Positions 10,142-21,708 of a stretch of 64,000 bases of DNA are shown in pieces. The first letter of the stretch is position 1. Every line of letters starts with the position of its first letter. A program made the translations under genes and the position numbers. The DNA is from Pomphorhynchus laevis (Eukaryota > Acanthocephala > Palaeacanthocephala > Echinorhynchida > Pomphorhynchidae): positions 62,001 to 126,000 of the forward strand of contig WNNJ02002289.1 of assembly GCA_012934845.2 (NCBI GenBank). Reading direction: 5' to 3'. The notes beneath the pieces were generated by a model. That model was not told where the DNA came from and ran no database searches. It was given only the letters and a program-made list of their open reading frames with translations.

Positions 10142-12442
10142 ATGGTGAGTAAACCTGAGCCTTTTTCACTGAATATTCTTCAGTGGAATTCGGGAGGTGC
10201 TTCTGCCCTTAGACTTTTATCTGGTAGAGACGCAGATGTTATAGTCCTCCAGGAGACGCGGTCTATCCGTCTCCCCCAGGACATTACTCGATTTATCCCA
10301 AAGCAAATTTGTTCCCACTATACTCCGTACATAACCCCACCTCACTCATCTTCATCTCAAGGACTCTTGACCCTAGTTAAATGCTCTTTAAGGTCCTCCC
10401 TACTGCTAAATTACTCTTGTCCTGCCCTGTCTTGTCTAGTAGTTTCACTCGTTAAGAACGGTAAACGTCTCAGTCTAGCCAACGTCTACATTCGTCCAGG
10501 AGAGATTCACAAGAACCGTGACCTTCTGGATGGTATTATCGATAGCGGCTATGACATTGTACTAGGTGACTTCAACGACAGAACTGGTCGTTGGAGTCAG
10601 CATCTGTCCACATCTCATGATCTAATTCGCTGGCGGATAGAGGAGGATACGCTGCTTCGGAGAAGATTCCACTTTGACCCGATCAGAGTGGCTTTCTTCC
10701 AAGCTGCTATCCAACGCTTCCCCCGAATTGGTAATGAGAATTTAACCGAATTTAATTCCTACCTCTCTTCGCAAGCTACCGCATTGCTTTCTACAACCTA
10801 TAAAGGTCGCATTTTCAATCCCACTCCGACGAAACTCAAGGTTCTAGCAAAACTACTGAACCTCCCTAATCTCTCTTCTTCCGCCAGACAGACTCTCTCG
10901 AATGAATACTGGCGCAACAGATAATGGTTCCAGCTGAGTAGGGATAGGGCGAGCATTGCTCGTCTTAACCCTTCTCAGTCTTCCTTTTGGAAGATTTTCA
11001 AGAAGGAGAAGTTTGCTTGTTGGAGGGATAGGGCCTTGGGTTGGATCGGTAGAATTGGCCTTGATAAAGTTTTAGAAGAGTCACTTGCCTTACACAACTA
11101 TGGAGCCACTCAATCTCCGCAACCAATCCCGCCTTGGGGAGACTTCAGGAGTAGAGACTTATCTGTCACAGATATTCTCAACGCCTGGGGGCCTCTTCCA
11201 AGCACCTCCAAAACCGTCGCTCCACTCTCTTCTCGTGTCTGTCAGCTTTTGACAACCGATCAAAGAAGGGAGGTGGCCATCACAATGCTATTAGCCACCC
11301 CATCCGATGTAGCCGGCATCAACATTAGCAAGAGAATTTTTATTCCAAAAAAGTTTCCGGTCTCTTGTCCTAAAGACCTGCGGCCCATTTCGATTCAAAA
11401 TTCCCTCGTATCGATCTACGAAAAAGCGCTTGCGCGTAGAATCCGCGATCATCTGATTAGGCGAAATTTAATCCCACCTGGTTTCCATGGGTTTGTCAAA
11501 GGTCGCTCGGTCCATTCAGCAGTTGGTGAAGTGCATCGGTTTTGTCAGGAGAACAGTCATCAGCTAGCTGTGGCAGTTTTCCTTGATTTTTCCGCTGCAT
11601 TTGACCGCATCTCCATTCACTTTGTTATCTCTTCTCTCAGGTCCCTCGGGTTGCCTGCGAGAATTGTTAACAGGTTGGAGATACTGCTGTACACCAAGCG
11701 ATTTTATTATGATGATGACCCTGATGCGCGTCAGTTCTACCCTATTACGGGTGTGCCTCAAGGTTTACCACTTTCTCCAATCTTATATCTTGCTGCCTCA
11801 ATTATTCTATTTAAAATATTTAAACGTGAACAACGTCTAGTGGTGTACGCTGATGACACCACAGCCCTGTTCACTGGACGCAGGTGCAAAGACGTAGTCT
11901 CGGACATCAGCCGCTTCTTTATAAGATTAAACCACCATTTGCCTAGATCCAACCTTATTCTAAACTCCGCTAAATCGCAGGTGGTTGTCTTTCATGGCTC
12001 CCCTGCAACCAAGAAAAAACTTAAGAGACTAGCACTCTCTACGCTCTCCTCCATATTTGCATCCGAACCACTCCCTGTCTTCACAAGTCGAGTAAAATAC
12101 CTGGGGTTCACCGTTTCGGTGAACTGGTCGGCGAAAGCCGACCTGGATAGACTCAAACGTATCCTGAAGAAAGCTAGGTGGGCTCTGAAACGGGCCCAGC
12201 ATCTGTCGTTGAATGGGAAAACCCAGGTGCGCCTTTGGGGTACCTGGGCTATCTCGGGATTAGTCTTCTTCTCAAGAGGACGTCCCCCAGAGCAAAGGCT
12301 AAGGTTTCTTAAGCTCCTCGTCTCTCGTTTACCCAACATCATCCGCACCGATTGGATTCTTCTGGAGGTGAAAGACCCCGGGTGGTTCAATCAAAAAGCG
12401 GCGTGCTGGATTGGTTGGGGGCTCAGATCCCCATTGATTTGA
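10142..12442 (+). pseudogene. LINE-A1 ORF2, endonuclease-reverse transcriptase, broken
   Basis: Starts at ATG 10142 (MVSKPEPFSLNILQWNSGGA), an APE-type endonuclease start. Endonuclease motifs seen: VLQETRS, NVYIRPG, VLGDFNDRTGRW and the SDH-like STSHDLIRW. RT motifs: FLDFSAAFDRIS (A), GVPQGLPLSPILY (B), VVYADDTTALF (C) and YLGFTVS (E-like). The frame is open except for one in-frame TAA at 10922-10924. Relative to copy A2 about 50 codons are missing in the endonuclease after DRTGRW (near 10593), which removes part of the domain. Both defects make this copy inactive. There is no RNase H domain. After 12442 a short 3' UTR follows. Confidence 0.88.
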
Positions 12443-12596
12443 GGCCTTAATAGGAAGAAGACAAAGAAATTGTTGACCTATTTTTTCTGTTGACTGACTG
12501 TTTATTTTTTTTCTAACGGACTTCTTGTTAAACGACACTTCCATTTATGTATTTATTTTTATTAATAAAGTCTTATTATTATTATAAAAAATAGAT

Positions 12597-13017
12597 TTTT
12601 TTATAAATAATAATTTATTATATAACAAAATTATACATGAGGGGGTTCCCGCAAATGGATCATTCGTTATTACAAGGCAACAGAAAGCCGTTAACCTACG
12701 GAAAAAAGAATTAGTTTTCGAACACAGCGCAAAACTCGCTGTGGTGGGTTTTTATAAGATTAATAGGTTTGGAACAGCTGGAACGTGGCGAGCGTAAGCA
12801 TGCGGAAACTGATCGTGCGATTTCAAAACTGATGTAATAATAAAAAATAATTAAAATGACGATAAACTTAAATAAAAGTAAAACAACCAAAATTAGAACT
12901 ATCCGAACTATTTAATTATATTTAATAAAATATATTAATAAATATATTAATTTATATTTAATATATTATATTAAATATAATATATTAATTATATTTAATA
13001 TAATTTATTATATTTAA
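12597..13017. other. Unassigned DNA with short hairpin
   Basis: A moderately GC-richer piece (about 12640-12830) contains a 7-bp hairpin CACAGCG/CGCTGTG at 12723-12743. It is followed by highly AT-rich (TTAATATA)-like sequence at 12900-13017. No gene recognised. Confidence 0.5.
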
Positions 13018-13205
13018 TCGTCGACGTTAGTACTCAGTGGATTATCAGGGAGCAGGCACTGAGCACTAACGTTTCAACATGCTGTAATACTTGGATGGCC
13101 GATAGAGAATCCAGCTATTCGTTGAAAAATTTCACGAAACTTTTCTGTGAATTTGTAGACTCTTTACTAGTCTGACACTATCCGAAATAGATTTCCAAAG
13201 CATGT
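13018..13205. repeat. Dispersed copy of the 7.2-7.9 kb repeat
   Basis: About 190 bases closely related to 7675-7860, starting TCGTCGACGTTAGTACTCAG and ending near GATTTCCAAAGCATG. GTTAGTACTCAGTG and CACTGAGCACTAAC form 14-bp arms with one mismatch around a 17-nt loop. The presence of a third copy 5 kb away shows the family is dispersed, not only tandem. Confidence 0.75.
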
Positions 13206-14550
13206 AACCTGCTCTAAAAATTTATTTCGAGACATACATTGTTTAGATTACAGCTCGATAATAAAACAGAGAGTCACAGAATCGGCTATAATATGATGAT
13301 TGCATCTAAATTACTTAATTACTTACATGTATCTAGATTACTAGATGCATGTAATATGCAATTATTATAATTACTTTTGAAACTAAGTATGGGTTATATA
13401 TCTTGGATATTGTTACGACTCTTCTCCGTGACTTTATTCTATGTCCGACCTTGCACTGCACGCGACCCAGACAGTCGAGGTAGCTCATGACTCCGATTTT
13501 CGGACAGCTTCCGTCGTCAGCCACGACCATTTCGAGTTTGCCATGCCTGTCTTGCGACTCATGTCTCCGCGACGACCTTCGGCAAATCACTCAACAATTA
13601 ATCAATTAAATAATACTTCGTTGTCGCTTATGCAAACACCAACAATTAAGGAGGAGTCGGTAAATTTGTTTATTCGAGTTAATGAAATTATGGAAAATTG
13701 CAATTCCCTTTTCGGCTAAAATAATGAAGTGTTAAGAAATTATATTATTTAACAAATGACGTAGTATCGGAGAACACTTTTAAAAAATATGTTCAAATGG
13801 GCATTTGATCGATTTCATTTGTTGGAAAGTTCTAAATCTTAAAGAACAGTTATTTTACGAGTGCTTTAAATAATTGAAACAGATCCTCAACTTGGGAGCA
13901 ACATTGTTAATGAATTCGAGGCATCTCGTAGTAAAGTTTTCACATTTGGACTACCAAAAAATTCGAAAGTTTTTGAATTTCTACTCAAAAATACCAGCAT
14001 TGTAGAATTAAAAAATTCAGATAAAGTTACCTTTAATATTAAAGTTACCCAAATTTTTACCATAAATTTGGACTAAATCCAAATTTATGCTACAATGAAG
14101 ATAGCCACAGTACGCTTTTAGTATTATGGTAGTATTATGCCATATGGTAGTATTAACTTCTGATTAAATATAATGCAAGCTATCAAATACAGAATACAGA
14201 TGGTCAAGCTGAGATAGACCTTGCAACAATTGGAGATTATGCAGAAATAGTTAAGTTTCAAATTTTATCGGGATATGATATGAATCGTATAATTTTGAGC
14301 TATTGACACCACTTAACTATATGGAGCTATCCAAGTTGAAAAACTATTAAATGAGAAAAGTGCGCCAATGCGACATGATTTATGACTTGAACACGATCCA
14401 TCATTCAAAGAATTTGATGGAGTCGAATAAGCATGGTTGTTTTACAAAAACTGTTTGTATATTTTTAATTTTAATTTTATTTTGTTTTTATCTGAACTTG
14501 ATATATCTTTCGACTTATTAGCCTGACCACAATAACTGTTGTTGTGATCA
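13206..14550. other. Unassigned region with one small open frame
   Basis: A GC-richer patch at about 13415-13590 holds an open frame (13441-13719, plus, 92 codons) starting MSDLALHATQTVEVAHDSDF. I recognise no domain, and the opposite strand is also open there. A hairpin with 14-bp arms and one mismatch lies at 13323-13354. The following ~700 bases show broken open stretches without a recognisable family; an old transposon remnant is possible. Confidence 0.4.
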
Positions 14551-14935
14551 GGAATGCAGCTGTTGTTGCGATCAGAACTGTAATAAGTTGAAAGCTCAGC
14601 AAAAATAAGATATCTTTCTGGTGTCGGTAATTTGATAGCGCCATGTCAGTAATTTGACTTTGATAACGCCATGACGATTGGCTATGATTATAACTATGCA
14701 CGCAAACTTGTCAATGATTCCATTTACATAGAAAACCAGAAGACAAAAATTACGGTCAATAAAAACAACTAGAGCTTAAAACTTCCCGTCGAAGATAGAA
14801 TCAAATGATCATTCTTCCAGTTAATACTATTATATAAACTAGTTGACTCGTTTTGATAATTGTTGTCGTGATCATGACTGTAATAAGTCTAAAGCTCAGC
14901 AAGAATAAGTTATTTTGTCTCGTTTCGGTAATTTG
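14551..14935. repeat. Imperfect direct repeat, two copies of ~75 bases
   Basis: The block from GTTGTTGCGATCAGAACTGT to TCGGTAATTTGA (about 14562-14633) recurs at about 14863-14935, sharing CTGTAATAAGT, AAAGCTCAGCAA and CGGTAATTTGA. A further short related piece, TTTCGACACGAAAGCAA (14963) versus TTTTGACCCGAAAGCAA (15334), flanks the MITE downstream. Family unknown. Confidence 0.6.
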
Positions 14936-15189
14936 ACCAAAACCCAATAATGAAAGTAACTTTCGACACGAAAGCAAACTTTAACTATTACTTGAAATTA
15001 AATTAATTTAATTAAACTATTAAATTAGTAAGAAATTAATATGAATAATATTTGCAATTTTGATCGACATATTTATTTATTTGTTCTAAGGAACACGTTG
15101 ATGCATCAGTATTGAAACGGCATGTGTAAATAAAGGACCTCATCTATTCATTAATTTAATGGAATGAATTCTTACATTCAATTATATCT

Positions 15190-15329
15190 TTTTTTATTGC
15201 GAACCATCCCCGAGAATACAAAAAGAACTTTATTTATTTGATATTTCGACTGTACTTAGCAGTCCTTTTCAATTGTATGTTTATAAGAAACCAAATTTTT
15301 TTTTCTCGGGGATGGTTCGCAATAAAAAA
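15190..15329. mobile_element. 140-bp MITE with perfect 27-bp terminal inverted repeats
   Basis: Left arm 15190-15216 and right arm 15303-15329 are exact reverse complements over 27 bases (TTTTTTATTGCGAACCATCC... inward). The interior of 86 bases has no coding capacity. The size and exact inverted ends are those of a non-autonomous DNA transposon or foldback element. The target-site duplication is not clear because the left edge lies in a T run. No autonomous partner with these ends was found in the window. Confidence 0.8.
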
Positions 15330-15559
15330 GTTACTTTTGACCCGAAAGCAATTCTTAACGATATTCAATTATATATAATTTCATCTATCAATTTCTGACA
15401 GAAATAATAATTCTGACAGAATTCTCGACAAAAAATCTATAATTTCATAAATTTAAAATTAATCGGCTGCTTATAACAAAAGTCATTAATTTTTATTCTT
15501 TTATATAAAATAATTATCTTTAATTTTAATATTAAAAATTAAACAATTAAAAGTTAAAT

Positions 15560-16140
15560 AATTAAACCTGATAACATAGCAGCTCCTCTTGATAATCATA
15601 TAATCATCATTCTGATATCATCAATTATATATTATATTACATAACATATAATATATTATATTTTATTATATATAATATATATTATATAATATATATTAAA
15701 TATTAATGACTGCTTTTAGATATGTTTTGTATTAGAAAAAGGTACACTAGATCATTAAAGTTCATCAGAGGAAATACGTCATTAGCATGTATTTGGCCCC
15801 GTTGCAATATTGGGTCGAGGAACAGGGGCCGAAAACTGATAACTTAGTACTTCCTCCTAATGACCCATAATCCTTATTCTGAAATATCGCTTATTATTTA
15901 TTAGTCAATTCATAAAAATTTATTTTTGTTTTAAATTTTAACTAGATATAAGTAATATGAAATCTTATATAAAATTATTTATTGTTATTAAATTATTTAT
16001 TTTTATTTATAAAAAATTATCTATTTAAAATAATTAATTATTATTTATTTTTATTTTTAATTATTTTAATTATTTTAATTATTTATTTTTAATTTATAAA
16101 TAATTTAATATACATATACTCAGTTACCGGATCTGATTTC
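15560..16140 (+). repeat. PLE tail copies, plus orientation
   Basis: A short fragment (about 15566-15620, CCTGATAACATAGCAG onward) precedes a longer tail from about 15745 (CACTAGATCATTAAAG, then CATCAGAGGAAATACGTC) to the terminal ATACTCAGTTACCGGATCTG near 16135. It matches the modules seen after the PLE frame at 4.9-5.4 kb, with an AT-rich expansion at 15940-16100. No RT sequence is attached. Confidence 0.75.
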
Positions 16141-18940
16141 CCAAGTAAACTAAAATTATTAATATTGAAATTGATGGCAGTAAACGTCTATTGTAAATAC
16201 AATACCGTCACTATTGAAAGATTTAATATTAAATAAATCAATATATTGATTAATATAATTTATAAATAAATTTTTAATATAAATATAATTTTTATTTTTA
16301 AATTTCTTTTAAGTAAAATTTCTGAAAACTATATTATTACAATTTTAATTCCTAACGATAACAAATTTGTTTTGGATGTTGAAAATAAATTTGATTTTAA
16401 TTTGTTGAGCATTTAATTCAACAGAATTATGTGGCTTTTCAATTCAACCGAATTAAGAGAATAAGCAAATTTTCTTTCAATTCAATAATTTTGTTTTTTG
16501 TTAATTCTCCATATACACAAGTCATGTTATTGATCCGTGATTTTTAATATCTTTAAATGACAAAAATAGTAAAGAAAGAAAACAAGACGTTTCCATTCCT
16601 CAAGAAAATATAGCTTGTTTTTATCGTTGTTTTATTTTCTTAAAAATACATTTTTATATCTGTAAGCACAAAATTTTTTAGAATAATAGGAAATTAAAAT
16701 TTCCAATAGTCTAAAACTCAATCTTTGACTCTGGTGGCATAGTGTCATTGAAATGTCCATTAATTGATATTCATATAATTTATAAAGAATAAATGCCATC
16801 ATTCCTGCATAATTTGGCAACGAAACAAATTTTTAAAATTATTCAACGTTGAAACATGTATTCAGATTTCTCTAGAAACGCTATTGTTCTTGCTTTATCG
16901 AATTTCGTCTCTAAGGAAAGAGAGCTGTAAATCATCACTGCTTGCGGACATATGATACTTGCACAATAAATTACTTTAATAGATGGTGATCGATAGTTTT
17001 TATAGAGTTAACATACTTCGACACATCAAATAAAGATAATTAAGTTGATATAACTGTATAACTGTTGTTTTCAATATAACTGTTGTTTTCATCGCCTACA
17101 TTCGTTTTAACTATTAAGGTGATTTACAAATTTAATTTAAAAGTTCATTTTTCGTGATAAAGAATTTATTTTTCATGAAGTTATATTATAGGTCTATAAT
17201 AATCGCAATGTAATTTAAATTATTTTAAATATCCCATATGTTAAATAACTTTCATATTTTAGTAATAACTTCAAAATAATATCGTATTTAAAATTTCTTA
17301 AATAAGAAAATATCTAATAAAAATACCTTATTTAATATTTTAAATGATAACTTTCGATTTGAAAGTCATATACATAACTTTTATATTTTAGTATTAAAAT
17401 ATAAATATATAAATATAATATCATGGCACTATAATATTATAAAGTTATAGATCCCTTGCTTTTATAAAAATATTAAATAATTATTAATAAGTTACGCTTG
17501 CCTTTGCTTATTACATTTGTTGGCAAATTATACAAATTTGGGTTATTTATTTTAAGAGTATGCAATTTTCGTGTAAGATCCGTTTTATTTGGTTTTCATA
17601 CACCCAATTCATTTTTCAATATTTAAATAAAAAAATTCAAAAAATACAATAATCAATTTTTCTTGTGAGTTTTATAAGATTATTCTTGGTTGCTTAAAAT
17701 CTGGCTTTCCGTGTACTTTCTAGACATACTTCAAACGCTAATCCTCCCAGAAATTGAGCTTCTGTGAAAATCAAAGTAACACTAAAAATTAAAAACTGGA
17801 AAAAAATAAAAAAAAGTTAAACAATCAATATAACTCCAATAAATATTCCAGCATTTAGCATCGAGCTAAATTAGCATTCGCTTTATTGTATAGAACATGA
17901 AGAAACTTTATTGTGCTTTAAGAGTAAGAAATAAACGAATCAAAATATTTAATTAAAAATATGTAATTTTCCGTATTATTCTAAATTATCACGTTAATCT
18001 TCCATTTGAAAACAAAATCTTTATAAAAAAAGATCTCTGGTAGGAAACGCAGAATATAAGTAATTAAATTTATGTGCCGTTTTATCATAAATTAAGAGTT
18101 TCATAAATTAGTAGTTAGTTTTTAGTATATTAATAGTATAATATCGAATTATACTATCGGATACATATCTGAATCCGATATTAATGAAATTTATACTCTT
18201 CTAAGTTATTATCAAATGAGAAAAAGTAAAGTAGGATTACAATTTTCGATAAAAAGATTATTTCAATTATTGCACTAATCTTAAATAACGATAAATAACG
18301 ATAACAAATTTGGCATTTATTAAAAAATGTACAACAATGTTGGCGCTGGCGATTAGTTTCCTGTGGATTAAAGTTCCAAGGCATCAAGAGGCTAAACAAT
18401 TTAAAGTATCTAATTTGTCAACATGCAGGAAAATTGACAAACGACTCTTCAATTACTTAATTGAAATGTCGCTCATTAGTTTATCCATGTGTAGATATTT
18501 TAAATAATAATAAATAAAAAATATTTTCTTAATAAATAGAAACTATTCATTAGATATTAATAAATTTAATAAATTTAATTTTATCTATTTATTATAGAAA
18601 CTATTCATTAATCGATATTTTAAATATTTCAGATATTTTTGTATATTTTACATACAAATTGGTTTGATGCATTTTTGTTCCATAAATGTAAAACAGGCTG
18701 CGACTTTAGTTAAATGGAATTTTTTATATTGATTTTTGCTTAGTTTAACATTTTTGTAAAGTTGAAGGAGCAATATATGGAATTGGGAATCTGTTGAAAC
18801 CGTTGGATCAGCAGAAAAATTCTTAAATTGCGAACTATCTAATGGATTATCGCTATGTTTGTTATAATAATTCATGTCTATGACAACTAGCTAGTGTACC
18901 TTATCTGGTCTTATATGCATCTATCCAGATAACCTTATTC
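16141..18940. other. AT-rich stretch, no gene recognised
   Basis: About 2.8 kb of AT-rich DNA. Short open frames of 60-75 codons occur on both strands but have no recognisable motif and overlap one another. Nothing supports a gene or RNA here. Confidence 0.6.
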
Positions 18941-18949
18941 TTAATAAAC

Positions 18950-19020
18950 TTGACAAATAAACTTATTTGTTTATTTCATAACTATATTAAATGCGTATAC
19001 TCAGTTAGCTGATTTGATCC
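18950..19020 (+). repeat. PLE tail end fragment
   Basis: Only the distal end of the tail (ATAACTATATTAAATGCGTA through CTCAGTTAGCTGATTTGAT) is present, immediately before the PLE C-terminal array. Confidence 0.65.
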
Positions 19021-19145
19021 AAAAGTGTCAATTTGTCTTAGTCCACATAAGATCCGTTTTGAGGTCAATACATTCGTTTGCATTCGAATGCCTGCTCTGC
19101 ATATATTGATAACGTAAGCGTATTTAACTTTTTTATTCAATAAAT

Positions 19146-20180
19146 GAACAAATTTATCCAATTAGCCTCATTCTTAATAAAACCAATATTAATAAAAAGA
19201 AGGTATATTTCTATATATGAACATTAAATTAACGTCAATTGAAACTACTTTTAATTTAAATTTTAAAAATGCCATATTTAAATTTACAAGAAACATATTT
19301 TTGCATGAGCATTCATGCATATCATATAATATAAAATATAATACATTAAATAATGAAATTTTAAGAATTGCAACAATATGTAATGATATTGGCTTTCTTA
19401 AAAATCATTTAAATAATTTAATAGATACATATTTTAAACTAGGTTACTATAAGCGAACGAATTTATCCAGGTAGCCTTATTCTTACTAAAACTAATATTA
19501 ATGATAAAAAAGTGTATATCTAGATATGAACATTAAATTAACATCAATAATAACTACTTTTAATTTATATCGTAAAGATGACATATTTAAATTTACAAGA
19601 ACCATATTTTTGCATGAGCATTCATGCATACCATATAATATAAAATATAATACATTAAATAATGAAATTTTAAGAATTGCAACAATATGTAATGATATTG
19701 GCTTTCTTAAAAATCATTTAAATAATTTAATAGATACATATTTTAAACTAGGTTACTATAAGCGAACGAATTTATCCAGGTAGCCTTATTCTTACTAAAA
19801 CTAATATTAATGATAAAAAAGTGTATATCTAGATATGAACATTAAATTAACATCAATAATAACTACTTTTAATTTATATCGTAAAGATGACATATTTAAA
19901 TTTACAAGAACCATTTTTTGCATGAGCATGCATGCATACCATATAATATAAAATATAATACATTAAATAATGAAATTTTAAGAATTGCAACAATTTGTAA
20001 CGATATTGGTCTTTCTTCAAAATCATTTAAATAATTTAATAGATACATTTTTAAACCATGTTATTATAAAAATAAAATATATTTTTATAGGTTACTATAA
20101 AAATAACATCAAACAGAAAATAGTAAAATATATAAATAAACAAAATATTATTAAAAATAAATTTAAACCCCTAAGCTGAA
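19146..20180 (+). repeat. 309-bp tandem array of PLE C-terminal coding pieces
   Basis: Three head-to-tail units with ATG-containing repeats at 19217, 19526 and 19835, exactly 309 bases apart. Each encodes MNIKLTSI, then a block with EILRIATICNDIGFLKNHLN and NLIDTY, the C-terminal segment of a PLE RT that also occurs at 4690-4830. Units one and two end YKRTNLSR-stop. Unit three instead continues into the natural end (KIVKYINKQNIIKNKFKPL) and then the tail. Units two and three are nearly identical, so the amplification is recent relative to other PLE pieces here. The small proteins are unlikely to be functional; this is a tandem partial duplication of the element's 3' coding end. Confidence 0.8.
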
Positions 20181-20690
20181 AATTTTTATAAAGGAATAAT
20201 AAATAACATAATTTGTATTAGAATAAGATTCTAGATAATCAAATTTCATCAGAGGAAATACGTCATTAACATGTATTTAGCTTCGCTGTTATGTTGGATG
20301 GGGGAATAAGGGCGGAATATTGATAACATATAAGGTCATTCTGACGACTTATAATCCTTATTCTGATATATCGTAATTTTTATTAGTTAATTCACAAAAT
20401 TTGGCTTTTATTCTAAATTTCAATTTTAAATTTTACTTGATATATAAAAATATAAATAAAATAAAATATAAAAATCTTATATTACTATAAGAATTAATAT
20501 AATTATTAATTCTTATAATTATATTATTAATATAATCTTATATACTATATAAAAATCTTATATTATTAATTATTCACAATTATTTTTTTATTATTTAATT
20601 ATTTATTATTCAATTATTTAAATTGTATTTATCATTATGTTTAATTTATAAATAATATAATATACGTAGACTCAGTTACCTGATCTGATT
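20181..20690 (+). repeat. PLE tail following the tandem array
   Basis: Continuous with the third array unit. AATAAATAACATAATTTG leads into CATCAGAGGAAATACGTC, TTAATTCACAAAATTTGGC, an AT-rich stretch and the terminal TACGTAGACTCAGTTACCTG at about 20663-20684. Junction of coding end and tail matches the arrangement at 4.8-5.4 kb. Confidence 0.75.
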
Positions 20691-21708
20691 TGTCAGATTT
20701 GCATAGAGTGATACTACGATCATGTAAGAGGGATCTGAGAGTTTTATATATTATTTACAACACAAGGCTTTAGCCACAAGTGCTGTTCTGCCTGCTCATT
20801 GATTACTAAACGTAAGTAAAATGTACATACAAAAAAAGTGAAATAAAAACTGTCAAATTCTTGGGTATGTAGTTTGAATGCTGCGTTGGTTAGTAAGATT
20901 AATCCAATTGGATTGATTTTTGGAATTCTTTGATCGTATTTGTACATACTAACTTTGCAGGCAACATGTTTCCACAATTTAATGGCGATGTGACAGTTTA
21001 TGCACACTCGGGCATTTCCCATGATCTTCATTTCTAAGACACAAACTATTGCCTCGCTGACCACATCTATTAAGAATTACACGTTCGTTAGGGAATTGGT
21101 CATAACACTTTACAATCTTATATATCGCAATCAAGTCTAAATATAGTAAGCGAGATCAAAAAGAACACATACCTAACTCTACGAGACACTGCGCATGGCA
21201 TGCGAGCTATTGTGGTAAATAGCTTAGATCCGCGTCTAAGGATGTTATCAAGAGACTCCATTTCACTTTGTGTACACGGAAAATCGGCCTGAATGCTGTA
21301 TTATATATGAAACCTTAATAAAGCATTGAACAACGTTTTGAAGCACTCAACATTCAGAAAACAAAACGATTTTTCCATACAGAAGACGTTTGCTATTAGA
21401 GCATATACTGTCATTGTTTATGTGTGTCTTTAATGATTATTGAGAAACGATAGCTAGATCATGAATGGAAGCAACAGAGTTGACCAAACAGGACCCCAAC
21501 ATATACCGAGAGTGCACTATACACTACCAAACCGTAAGTGAACACACTTCTCAAGATTTAGACAAATATCAGTGCGAAACTCCATTCGTGAATCACATGT
21601 AAATCTAACTGCAATGTATGTAGTCTATATCTGATTCAACCTTTGTCCAAATCTTAAGATCGTCAGCAAAAGCTAGGTGTCTGCAGCGCAGTTAAGCTAA
21701 TAATGTGT
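20691..21708. other. Unassigned region
   Basis: A minus-strand open frame (20744-21064, 106 codons, with VCINCHIAIKLWKHVACK) has no family I can name. The remainder to 21.7 kb shows no gene. Near the right edge, CTTGTGTATTATCTC followed by CCCCCCAGAA occurs twice (about 21726 and 21756), next to the Merlin remnant. Confidence 0.4.

Larger units (their letters stand above)
8645..12596 (+). mobile_element. LINE-A copy A1 (I/Jockey-like non-LTR retrotransposon)
   Basis: Nearly full-length two-ORF LINE. It holds a 5' leader with short tandem motifs (TTGAAATTACAAAA and CAATACAA repeats at about 8650-8770, plus a duplicated GATCCAAAATAGTTTAGAAA block at 8777 and 8801), ORF1 with CCHC knuckles, ORF2 with APE-type endonuclease and reverse transcriptase, and a short 3' UTR ending in AATAAAGTCTTATTATTATT at about 12564-12583. 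The (TTA)n-type tail rather than poly(A) fits the I/Jockey group. It is the most complete LINE-A 3' end in the window and so the reference for this family. The same family appears at 35.2-38.8, 50.5, 52.6-53.3 and 57-64 kb. Confidence 0.85.

Noticed and set aside
11992-12390. Minus-strand open frames inside LINE-A1 ORF2
   Set aside because: Shadow of the RT frame, and the same shadows recur in other LINE-A copies.
12640-12830. Possible small RNA gene in a GC-richer patch after LINE-A1
   Set aside because: Only a 7-bp hairpin is visible, with no tRNA, snRNA or other conserved box.
13441-13719. 92-codon plus-strand frame as a host gene
   Set aside because: No domain, both strands open, no codon bias that I can judge. 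Listed only as unassigned.
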